Positions 6,954-13,246 of a DNA stretch of 13,246 bases are shown here, one piece after another. The number at the start of each line of letters is the position of its first letter. Positions within the stretch are counted from its first letter, which is position 1. Origin of the DNA: CAZAQB01 sp964487155 (GTDB lineage Bacteria; Pseudomonadota; Gammaproteobacteria; Nitrococcales; Nitrococcaceae); NCBI GenBank assembly GCA_964487155.1, contig CAZAQB010000096.1, positions 1 through 13,246 of the forward strand, written 5' to 3'. The notes beneath the pieces are model-generated. The model did not search any database. It had not been told where the DNA came from and saw only the letters and a list, made by a program, of their open reading frames with translations. Both the position numbers and the translations under genes were made by a program.

Positions 6954-7394
6954 TCATCCGCGCGGCCGGCGGATCACCATCACCGAGACGTGGGCGTGCT
7001 CCACCACCCGGGCGGCGCAGGAGCCCAGCAGGACCCGGTCCAGTTGCGGGGCGTCCTGACTCTGAATCACCACCAGGTCCGCACCCACCCGGGTCACCTC
7101 CTCCAGAATCTCCCGGTAGGGCGTACCCTCGCGGACCGCCGAAGTCGCCTCCAGATCTTCCGGAATCTTCTCCCGGAGGTACTGCTGGAGGCGCTGCTCC
7201 AGCGACTGGCGAGCCTTCTGCAAGGCGTCGCGGGGGAAGTAGGTCGCCACCCAGGGCAGCCCGAACCCCGGCAGCACGGACATCACGTGCAGCTTGGCAC
7301 CGTGGTTGCGGGCCTCTTGAATGGCCGCTTGCAGCGCGTCCTCGGATGCCGAGGGCTCGCTGAGATCCACCGGAAACAGGACTTTCCTGAACAT
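6954..7394 (-). CDS. Universal stress protein (UspA) linked to the TRAP transporter
   Basis: The 146-residue protein is a single Usp domain: MFRKVLFPVDLSEPS with the conserved Asp10 at the N-terminus, then GAKLHVMSVLPGFG, a helical middle, REGTPYREILEEVTRVGADLVVIQS, and LLGSCAARVVEHAHVSVMVIR at the end. Usp proteins are small cytoplasmic dimers. Those encoded with TRAP transporters (TeaD of Halomonas elongata) bind ATP and tune transporter activity. Here the ATP loop G-2x-G-9x-G-S is only half kept: Gly124-Ser125 are present, but the two earlier glycines are replaced by Asp114 and Gln117, so nucleotide binding is doubtful. The gene starts 17 bp after the permease gene on the same strand with a GGGAGG site, so it is the last gene of the transporter operon. 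Its stop lies directly against the repeat cluster. Confidence 0.9.
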   Translation of the reverse strand: MFRKVLFPVDLSEPSASEDALQAAIQEARNHGAKLHVMSVLPGFGLPWVATYFPRDALQKARQSLEQRLQQYLREKIPEDLEATSAVREGTPYREILEEVTRVGADLVVIQSQDAPQLDRVLLGSCAARVVEHAHVSVMVIRRPRG

Positions 7395-7411
7395 GCTGCC
7401 TCCCCGGCTCC

Positions 7412-10009
7412 TCAGCCGGCGACCGGAACCGCCGCGCCGCGTCCCCGGCGCCGGACCTGCATCCAGCCCACCAGGCCCAGCAGGGCCAGAGCCGGCAGGA
7501 AAACCAGTTCCTTGGGAGGCCGGGGGTTGGCCACCCGCACCGCCGTGATCTCCCAGTCGAAATCGAGCCCCAGCTGTTCTGCGGGACTGCCGAAGTCAAG
7601 CCGGTCGATGACTACCGTGCCGTTCTCCCGGCGCAGGTACAGCCCGGCATTGGCGAGCCGCTGCTCCCCCTCCGCGGGCTGGCCCAGGGGCAGAGTCACG
7701 GTCTTCACCACATACTCGCCCTCGATGGTCTCGCCCTCCCCCACCAGGATCAGGCTGCGATTGGGCGGCACTTCCTCGGCCAATTGCTCGATCTGGGTGG
7801 GATCTGCACTCTGGTAGGGCGGGTAGATCCGATCCCACCAGAAGCCGGGCCGGAACAGGCTGAACGCCACCAGCAGCAGCACCGCGGTCTCCCAGAGCCG
7901 GGTCCGGGTCAGCCAGTAGCCCTGGGTTGCGGCGGCGAACACCAGAATGGCCGTCACGGCCGAGAGCACGGTGATGACCAAATCCACCCAGCCGGTGAGG
8001 CCGATCAGCAGCAGCTGGTTGTTGAAGATGAACATGAACGGCAGCACCGCCGTGCGAATGTCGTAGATGAAGCCCTGGATGCCGGTGCGGATGGGATCGG
8101 CGCCGGAGATGGCCGCGGCGGCGAACGCCGCCAGGCCCACCGGTGGTGTATCGTCGGCCAGGATGCCGAAGTAGAACACGAACAGGTGCACCGCGATCAG
8201 CGGCACCACCAGGCCGTGTTCCGCGCCCAGGTTAACGATCACCGGCGCCATCAGGGTAGCCACCACGATGTAGTTGGCGGTGGTGGGCAGGCCCATGCCC
8301 AGCAGCAGGCTGATGACCGCAGTGAACAGCAGCATCAGCATCAGGCTGCCGCCGGAGATGAACTCCACGAACTCGGTCATCACCAGCCCCACGCCGGTGA
8401 GGGTGACGGTGCCCACCACGATGCCCGCGGTGGCGGTGGCCACACCGATGCCGATCATGTTGCGGGCACCGTTGATCAGCCCCCAGACCAGCTCCCAGCC
8501 GCCGCGGCGGGCGGCGGCCAGGGCCGGCTGGTCGCGCCGCATCACGGCCAGCAGGGGCCGGTGCGTGAGCGCAATGGCGATCAGGAACACCAGCGCCCAG
8601 TAAGCCGCCAGCCCCGGGGAGAAACGCTCCACCATCAGGCACCACACCAGCACCACCACCGGCAGCAGGTAGTACAGGCCGGCCTTGACGGTGGGCCCCA
8701 CCGGCGGCACCTCGGTGATGTCCGCAGCGGACAGCGCCTCGATGGTGGGCTGACGGGAGGCGATCCACAGCAGCCCCAGGTACACGGCGATCAGACCGCC
8801 GCCGACCAGCCAGGTGGCTGCGGCACCGAATACATCCTTGGTCCAGCCAATGCCGTAATAGACCGCGGCGCTCAGCAGCATGATGCCGAGGAAGCTCCCC
8901 AGCCCTGCCGCCAGCCGTTGCACGACGCTCGCCTGGCCGCGGCGCGGCAGCCCTTCCATGCCCGCCTTCACCGCCTCCAGGTGGACGATGTAGATCAGAG
9001 CGATGTAGGAGATCAGCGCCGGCAGCAGGGCGTGCTTGATCACCTCCAAATAGGAGATGCCCACGTATTCCACCATCAGGAAGGCCGCCGCACCCATGAT
9101 GGGCGGGGTGAGCTGGCCGTTGGTGGAAGCGGCCACCTCCACGGCGCCGGCCTTGGTGCCGGGGAAGCCCACCTTCTTCATCAGCGGGATGGTGAAGGTG
9201 CCGGTGGTCACCACATTGGCGATAGAGGAGCCGGAGATGATCCCCGACAGCCCGGATGCCACCACCGCGGCCTTGGCCGGGCCACCGCGGAAATGCCCCA
9301 GCATGGAAAACGCCACCTTGATGAAATAGTTGCCCGCCCCGGCCTGTTCCAGCAGCGCGCCGAACAGCACGAACAGGAACACGAAACTGGTGGACACCCC
9401 CAGGGCGACGCCGAACACGCCCTCGGTGGACAGCCAGAAGTGGGACATGGCCTTGGTAAGGCTCGCCCCCTTGTGGGCGATGACATCGGGCATGTAGGGC
9501 CCGAAGAAGGTGTAGGTGAGAAACACCAGGGCGACGATGGTCAGCGGCGGCCCCAGGGCCCGCCGGGTCGCCTCCAGCAGCAGCAGCATGCCCACCACGC
9601 CCACCCCCAGGTCGAGGGTGGTGGGATTGCCGGGCCGGGCGGAGAGCTCCTCGTAGAACAGGAACAGGTAGGCGGCGGCGAAGGCCCCCACCAAGGCGAA
9701 CACCCAGTCCTGCAGGGGGATGCGATCCCGGGGCGAGCGCTTCAGGGCGGGAAAGCCGGTGTAGGCCAGAAAGATGGCGAAGGCCAGATGAATGGAGCGG
9801 GCCTCGGTGCTGTTGAACACGCCGAATTCCAGCACGAAGGGCAGCGGCGAGGCATACCAGATCTGGAACAGCGACCACAGCAGGGGTACCCCGAGCAGCA
9901 CCATTCCGGGCAACCCCTTGGGCTGCCGGGCGCCGGTCTCGTTGTGCAGCATCTCCTCGACGCCGCGTTGCCCGCCAGGGCCTTGCCCGCGTTCCTCGGC
10001 CTCGGTCAT
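7412..10009 (-). CDS. TRAP transporter fused permease (DctQM, TAXI type) with C-terminal DUF3394-like region
   Basis: The 865-residue inner-membrane protein fuses the small (DctQ-like) and large (DctM-like) TRAP subunits. A soluble N-terminal tail of about 33 residues is followed by the 4-helix part (about 35-170). The large-subunit motifs come next: SGIISGSSIANVVTTGTFTIP (255-275), ASTNGQLTPPIMGAAAF (294-310) and GMGLPTTANYIVVA (571-584), with many membrane helices up to about 720. The last 140 residues hold a soluble stretch (YPPYQSADP to about 830, with GSPAEQLGL as in PDZ-like folds) and one final helix (836-851), the pattern of the DUF3394 extension found on TAXI permeases. It takes up an organic acid or amino acid using a sodium or proton gradient together with the binding protein encoded upstream. 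GAGG lies 5 nt before the ATG. All domains are intact; the substrate cannot be read from sequence. Confidence 0.95.
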   Translation of the reverse strand: MTEAEERGQGPGGQRGVEEMLHNETGARQPKGLPGMVLLGVPLLWSLFQIWYASPLPFVLEFGVFNSTEARSIHLAFAIFLAYTGFPALKRSPRDRIPLQDWVFALVGAFAAAYLFLFYEELSARPGNPTTLDLGVGVVGMLLLLEATRRALGPPLTIVALVFLTYTFFGPYMPDVIAHKGASLTKAMSHFWLSTEGVFGVALGVSTSFVFLFVLFGALLEQAGAGNYFIKVAFSMLGHFRGGPAKAAVVASGLSGIISGSSIANVVTTGTFTIPLMKKVGFPGTKAGAVEVAASTNGQLTPPIMGAAAFLMVEYVGISYLEVIKHALLPALISYIALIYIVHLEAVKAGMEGLPRRGQASVVQRLAAGLGSFLGIMLLSAAVYYGIGWTKDVFGAAATWLVGGGLIAVYLGLLWIASRQPTIEALSAADITEVPPVGPTVKAGLYYLLPVVVLVWCLMVERFSPGLAAYWALVFLIAIALTHRPLLAVMRRDQPALAAARRGGWELVWGLINGARNMIGIGVATATAGIVVGTVTLTGVGLVMTEFVEFISGGSLMLMLLFTAVISLLLGMGLPTTANYIVVATLMAPVIVNLGAEHGLVVPLIAVHLFVFYFGILADDTPPVGLAAFAAAAISGADPIRTGIQGFIYDIRTAVLPFMFIFNNQLLLIGLTGWVDLVITVLSAVTAILVFAAATQGYWLTRTRLWETAVLLLVAFSLFRPGFWWDRIYPPYQSADPTQIEQLAEEVPPNRSLILVGEGETIEGEYVVKTVTLPLGQPAEGEQRLANAGLYLRRENGTVVIDRLDFGSPAEQLGLDFDWEITAVRVANPRPPKELVFLPALALLGLVGWMQVRRRGRGAAVPVAG

Positions 10010-10065
10010 GGGGCCCTCACTCCTCGTCGGCGGCTGGCCTGATCACGCCCCTGGCCCGGGGCACG

Positions 10066-10103
10066 CGCCACGCTGAAAAGGCCCGTGGGAGACCGGCGTG
10101 GCG
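10066..10103 (-). other. Stem-loop between binding-protein and permease genes
   Basis: The 126-bp gap inside the transporter operon contains a perfect 8-bp stem, CGCCACGC (10066-10073) with GCGTGGCG (10096-10103), around a 22-nt loop. No T run follows on the minus strand. Stem-loops at this place often protect the upstream message, so that a binding protein is made in excess over its permease; that function here is inference. Confidence 0.4.
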
Positions 10104-10135
10104 TTGCCGCCGCCGATCCCCCGCGGGCCGGCCGA

Positions 10136-11113
10136 TCAGTCGATCAGCCCGGCCTCCCGGTAGTAGCGGGCGGCACCTTCGTGCAGCGGCGCACTGAGGG
10201 CCGCCTTCGCCATCTCCTTCTTGTCGAGTACCACGAACGCCGGGTGCAGAGAACGGTAGTCGTCGAAGTTCTCGAACACCGCCTTGGCCACCTGGTAGGC
10301 GGCGTCGGCGGAGACCCGGCTGGAGGACACCAGGGTGGCCCGCACACCGAAGGTGGTGGTGTCCGTGTCGGTGCCGCGGTACATGCCGCCAGGGATGGTG
10401 GCCATGGAGTAGTACGGGCGCTCCTCCACCAGCTTGCGGATGGTGGGGTTGTCCACGTTCACCAGCACCGTGTCGCAGGCGGTCGTGGCTTCCTTGATGG
10501 AGCCGCTGGGGTGACCGACCGTGAACACGAAGGCGTCGATCTTGTTGTCACACAGAGCCGCCGCCTGCTCCGCCGACTTGAGCTCGGAGGCCAGGGCGAA
10601 GTCGTCCCGGGTCCAGCCCATGGCCTCCATCACGACTTCCATGGTGCCCCGCTGCCCGGAGCCCGGGTTGCCGATGTTGACCCGCTTGCCCTTGAGATCG
10701 GTGAAGTTGCGAATGCCGGAACCGGCCCGCGCCACCACCGTGAAGGGCTCCGGGTGGTTGGAGAACATCGCCCGCAGTTCCTTGAACGGCTCCTGGTCGG
10801 AGAACCGGCTGGTGCCGTTATAGGCGTGGAACTGCCAGTCCGACTGGGCCACGCCGAAGTCCAGCTCGCCATCGCGCAGGGCGTTCAGGTTGTAGACCGA
10901 GCCGCCGGTGCTCTCCACCGAGCAGCGGATGCCGTGGTCCTTGCGACCCTTGTTCACCAGCCGGCAGATGGCCCCGCCGGTGGGATAGTAGACGCCGGTG
11001 ACGCCGCCGGTGCCGATGGTGACGAACTCCTGTTGGGCGGAGGCAGCCGGGGCGCCTGCCAGCACCAGTGAGCCGCAGATCAGCGCCGCCAGTATGATCC
11101 TGTTCTTCAACAT
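10136..11113 (-). CDS. TRAP transporter substrate-binding protein, TAXI family
   Basis: The 325-residue product has a signal peptide (MLKNRIILAALICGSLVLAG up to ASA, cut near residue 26) and is periplasmic. It belongs to the TAXI class of TRAP receptors, shown by FVTIGTGGVTGVYYPTGGAICRLVN just after the signal, then GIRCSVESTGGSVYNLNALRDGELDFGVAQSDW, KGKRVNIGNPGSGQRGTMEVVM, CDNKIDAFVFTVGHPSG and a C-terminal LHEGAARYYREAGL. The two cysteines in AICR and IRCS are common in this class. It captures the substrate for the fused permease encoded next; characterised TAXI proteins bind glutamate, glutamine or related dicarboxylates, but the ligand here is unknown. GGGAGG lies 6 nt before the ATG. A TTGACC-17-TATTCG promoter upstream (11215-11243) would give a leader of about 95 nt. 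It is the first gene of the operon. Confidence 0.95.
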   Translation of the reverse strand: MLKNRIILAALICGSLVLAGAPAASAQQEFVTIGTGGVTGVYYPTGGAICRLVNKGRKDHGIRCSVESTGGSVYNLNALRDGELDFGVAQSDWQFHAYNGTSRFSDQEPFKELRAMFSNHPEPFTVVARAGSGIRNFTDLKGKRVNIGNPGSGQRGTMEVVMEAMGWTRDDFALASELKSAEQAAALCDNKIDAFVFTVGHPSGSIKEATTACDTVLVNVDNPTIRKLVEERPYYSMATIPGGMYRGTDTDTTTFGVRATLVSSSRVSADAAYQVAKAVFENFDDYRSLHPAFVVLDKKEMAKAALSAPLHEGAARYYREAGLID

Positions 11114-11214
11114 ATTGTTCCTCCCGTCTCGGGGTTGGGGTGTGACTGGTACAAACCGGATTGGTGGGATACGTCCCCGGTATCTCCCGGGCCCGCGACC
11201 CGGGGCCAACCTTT

Positions 11215-11243
11215 CGAATAGGCCATAGACGCCCTCCGGTCAA
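11215..11243 (-). promoter_or_regulatory. Sigma70-like promoter for the TAXI-TRAP operon
   Basis: Read on the minus strand, TTGACC (11243 to 11238) is followed after exactly 17 bp by TATTCG (11220 to 11215). The -35 box matches the consensus at five of six positions; the -10 box at the first three. It points at the binding-protein gene, whose ATG is about 100 nt further on, and is the best promoter match I find in this intergenic region. Confidence 0.5.
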
Positions 11244-11290
11244 ATGGCCGCGGGTCGGCCGGGCGCCGAGCACTGTCAATCCGGCACGCA

Positions 11291-11342
11291 AATGCAGTGC
11301 ATTACCTGCCGGAGTAATCGGCGGGCCAGGGATGGCCCGCCG
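11291..11342. promoter_or_regulatory. Palindromes in the divergent region between TAXI and threonine ammonia-lyase genes
   Basis: The 334 bases between the two divergent genes hold no gene. They contain a perfect 13-bp palindrome AATGCA-G-TGCATT (11291-11303), an overlapping ATTAC/GTAAT inverted repeat (11301-11305 with 11314-11318), and a strong 10-bp stem (11319-11328 with 11333-11342, loop GGGA). The first two are relatively AT-rich for this genome and look like binding sites for a dimeric regulator. The third may be an RNA or DNA hairpin. No regulator gene is adjacent. Confidence 0.4.
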
Positions 11343-11447
11343 CGGCCGCAGACCGCGTGAGCCCGGGGCGGACATGTGCCGGCCCCGGGTGCGCGCCGCC
11401 CGGGCGCGTACACTAACGGCGCAAGGCCGGCGAGGGAGGATCCAGGG

Positions 11448-12659
11448 GTGTCGATCACCGTGGAGGACGTAAGGCGGGCGGCGGCAGCCATCTCCGGCAG
11501 CGTGGTGACCACCCCCTGCATGGAATCCCGCACCCTCTCCCAAATCACCGGCGCGCGTATCCACCTGAAGCTGGAGAACCACCAGTTCACCGCCGCCTTC
11601 AAGGAGCGCGGAGCGCTCAACCGGCTGCTTACCCTGAACGCTCGGGAGCGCGCGCGCGGCGTGGTGGCCATGTCCGCCGGCAACCATGCCCAGGCGGTGG
11701 CCTGCCACGCCCAGCGCCTGGGCATCGACTCGGTCATCGTCATGCCCCGCCATACTCCATACGTGAAGGTGCGCAACACCCGCGCCTTCGGCGCCGACGT
11801 ACGGCTGGAGGGCGACGGCGTGGCGCAGGCAGGCAGCCATGCACTGGAACTGGCGCAGCGGGAGAATCGGGTGTTCGTGCATCCCTACGACGATCCGCTG
11901 GTCATCGCCGGCCAGGGCACCGTGGCCCTGGAGATGCTGGAGCAGGCCCCGGGGATCGAGGTGCTGCTGGTCCCGGTGGGCGGTGGCGGGTTGATCGGCG
12001 GCTGCGCGGTTGCGGCGGCGGCGCTGCGGCCCGACCTGGAAATCCTCGGGGTGCAATCGGCCAACGCCCCCGGAGTGCTGGCAGCCCTGGCCGGCGAGGA
12101 GCCCCGCTGGGGCCCGCCCACCCTGGCCGAGGGCATCGCGGTCACGCAGCCGGGCCGGCATACCCTGCCCCTCATCCGCCGGCATGTGCGGGAGGTGCTG
12201 AGCGTGGAGGAACCCAGCATCGAGCAGGCCATCCTGTTGCTGCTGGACGTGGAAAAGACCGTGGCGGAAGGGGCCGGCGCCGTGGGTCTGGCGGCGGTGC
12301 TTGAGACGCCGGAACGCTTCCGCGACCGCCAGGTGGGCATCGTGGTGAGCGGCGGCAACATCGACCTGATGGCCCTGTCCCACGTCATCCAGCGGGCCCT
12401 GGCGCGCTCCGGGCGCATCGTCCGGCTGCGGGTGGCGGTGCCTGACGTGCCAGGTTCCCTGGCCCGCCTGACGGCGCTGCTGGCGGCCCAGGATGCCAAT
12501 ATCGTGCGCATCAGCCACCAGCGCACCTTCACCGAGCTGACCCTGCGCTCGGCCGAGGTTGAGGTGGTGCTGGAGACCCGGGACCACGATCATACCCGCG
12601 CCATCCGCCAGGCTCTGGAGCGCGAGGGCTATGCGCCGGTCGCCGATCCCCAGCATTGA
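11448..12659 (+). CDS. ilvA: Threonine ammonia-lyase, single ACT domain type
   Basis: The 403-residue enzyme starts at a GTG at 11448 with a GGGAGGA site 7 nt upstream; an upstream in-frame ATG lacks such a site and lies across the likely -10 box TACACT (11409-11414). It is a fold-type II PLP enzyme that deaminates threonine to 2-oxobutanoate and ammonia, the first step to isoleucine. It shows the PLP lysine in FKERGALN (Lys52), MSAGNHAQ (75-82), the phosphate-binding VPVGGGGLIGG (176-185) and VSGGNIDL (300-307). Residues about 326-398 form one ACT domain (VAVPDVPGSLARLTALLAAQDANI), a regulatory ligand site. The length and single ACT domain match the short IlvA/TdcB-with-ACT type and not the 500-residue IlvA with a longer regulatory region. 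Serine could also be a substrate. It is divergent from the TAXI-TRAP operon. Confidence 0.93.
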   Translation: MSITVEDVRRAAAAISGSVVTTPCMESRTLSQITGARIHLKLENHQFTAAFKERGALNRLLTLNARERARGVVAMSAGNHAQAVACHAQRLGIDSVIVMPRHTPYVKVRNTRAFGADVRLEGDGVAQAGSHALELAQRENRVFVHPYDDPLVIAGQGTVALEMLEQAPGIEVLLVPVGGGGLIGGCAVAAAALRPDLEILGVQSANAPGVLAALAGEEPRWGPPTLAEGIAVTQPGRHTLPLIRRHVREVLSVEEPSIEQAILLLLDVEKTVAEGAGAVGLAAVLETPERFRDRQVGIVVSGGNIDLMALSHVIQRALARSGRIVRLRVAVPDVPGSLARLTALLAAQDANIVRISHQRTFTELTLRSAEVEVVLETRDHDHTRAIRQALEREGYAPVADPQH

Positions 12660-12813
12660 CCCGGCCGCAGAATTTTCTCCTAACTCTCATGCATGTCGGA
12701 GGTGAGGCACCCCCGATGATGAAAGGTGGGAACGGCCGCATTGCCGCTGCCGATCCTGATCTATGGCTCGGCGGGGCGATTGATCGAGGCGCTCCGGCGT
12801 CCCCAGCGCCAGG

Positions 12814-12895
12814 TCGCCCCGAGGGCGGGCCTCCCACAGGGGGCCTCGGCCAGGCGCCTGGGTACGACTCCTGTGGGAGCGGCGCCCTCGCCGCG
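12814..12895. repeat. Inverted pair of REP sequences
   Basis: The 425 bases between the ammonia-lyase and the next gene contain no credible gene. CCTGTGGGAG followed by a GCGGCG/CGCCGC hairpin (12870-12895) closely resembles the widespread gammaproteobacterial REP with core GTGGGAGCGGC. The same CCTGTGGGAG is present inverted at 12814-12840 with its own GC-rich hairpin. The two heads face each other around a perfect 12-bp palindrome CCAGGCGCCTGG (12850-12861), a BIME-like arrangement. The rest of the gap shows only a weak TAGAAT box near 13020 in front of the last gene. Confidence 0.7.
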
Positions 12896-13084
12896 ATTCT
12901 TCAACCCCCGGCCGGCGTCGCCCTCGGCGCATCCCCGCTCGATCCAAACGATGGTTCTGTCACGTTAACCCTTGGGCTTGCTGGCTACCGATCAGAAACC
13001 ATCCGTAGAGATATGCGGGCTAGAATGACGGAGCAGCGCGGTGACATCGGGCTGGCGAGGACGCCGATCCGAGGGAGGATCTTC

Positions 13085-13246
13085 ATGCCAAGTCTTGGAA
13101 TCGCCCTGGCCGCCGGGCTGGCGCTGCTGGCCAGCAGCCTTTCCACGGCCGGGGAGCGCCCGCTGGTCGTGGGCCTGTGCGCGGCTTTGAGCGGCCCCTC
13201 GGCGCCCGCCGGCGAGGCCATCCTGCGAGGCGCACGGCTGGCGCTC
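13085..13246 (+). CDS. Branched-chain-amino-acid-type periplasmic binding protein, N-terminal fragment
   Basis: Only 54 codons are inside the window; the gene runs off the right edge. A signal peptide (MPSLGIALAAGLALLASSLS, cut near TAG) is followed by RPLVVGLCAALSGPSAPAGEAILRGARLAL. That is the opening of type I periplasmic binding proteins of the LivK/Peripla_BP_6 kind: a beta strand, the APLSGP-like ligand loop, then GxAxxxGxxLA. Such proteins feed ABC importers or the input of sensor kinases. A strong GGGAGGA site lies about 6 nt before the ATG. The family is fairly clear; ligand and partners are outside the window. Confidence 0.75.
   Translation, partial: MPSLGIALAAGLALLASSLSTAGERPLVVGLCAALSGPSAPAGEAILRGARLAL

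Noticed and set aside
7784..10042. 752-codon open frame on the plus strand
   Set aside because: It lies antisense to the intact TRAP permease; the product is a His/Gln/Gly-rich low-complexity chain typical of high-GC shadows, with no domain and no ribosome binding site.
10818..12656. 612-codon open frame on the minus strand
   Set aside because: It crosses the ammonia-lyase gene in antisense and runs through the divergent promoter region; no domain is recognisable.

Overview
The window is about 70% GC. It has well-formed GGGAGGA-type ribosome binding sites and dense, unspliced genes. The gene set suggests an aerobic or facultative, probably sulfur-exposed gammaproteobacterium: a short LOV protein of the kind described in Pseudomonas putida, a TAXI-type TRAP transporter with an attached UspA, REP-like palindromes of the GTGGGAGCGGC type, and GTP-dependent PEP carboxykinase. 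An Ectothiorhodospiraceae/Chromatiales-like host is my inference; no rRNA or marker gene is present to confirm it.

Left part (1-1500). The window opens in the last codons of an ammonium transporter, closed by two tandem hairpins. Three genes then read leftwards: a 67-residue protein of unknown function, a single-domain rhodanese, and an ArsR-family repressor with the two cysteines, at the right spacing, of the persulfide sensors SqrR/BigR/YgaV. A very AT-rich island with a perfect palindrome lies just upstream of the repressor and is probably its operator and promoter.

Middle-left part (1500-4500). Divergent from the repressor is a short LOV blue-light photoreceptor with the complete flavin-binding signature, followed 41 bp later by an exported glutathione peroxidase. 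Then come a small single-helix membrane protein on the opposite strand, an exported Tll0287-like c-type haem protein, and MsrA. Redox and light/sulfide themes recur: persulfide sensing, sulfur transfer, blue-light sensing, peroxide removal, haem-based sensing and methionine sulfoxide repair. Together they look like a stress island, although only the LOV/peroxidase pair has operon-like spacing.

Middle part (4500-7000). pckG (PEP carboxykinase) is followed by about 440 bases with no gene. That stretch holds several perfect inverted repeats, some sharing a common core, and looks like a REP-like repeat cluster.

Right part (6950-13246). A leftward operon encodes a TAXI substrate-binding protein, a fused TRAP permease with a C-terminal DUF3394-like region, and a UspA protein, the same organisation as the TRAP-linked Usp TeaD. 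A divergent threonine ammonia-lyase with one ACT domain shares its upstream region, which carries two inverted repeats and a good sigma70-like promoter for the transporter. After it come an inverted pair of REP sequences and the beginning of a branched-chain-amino-acid-type periplasmic binding protein cut by the window edge.
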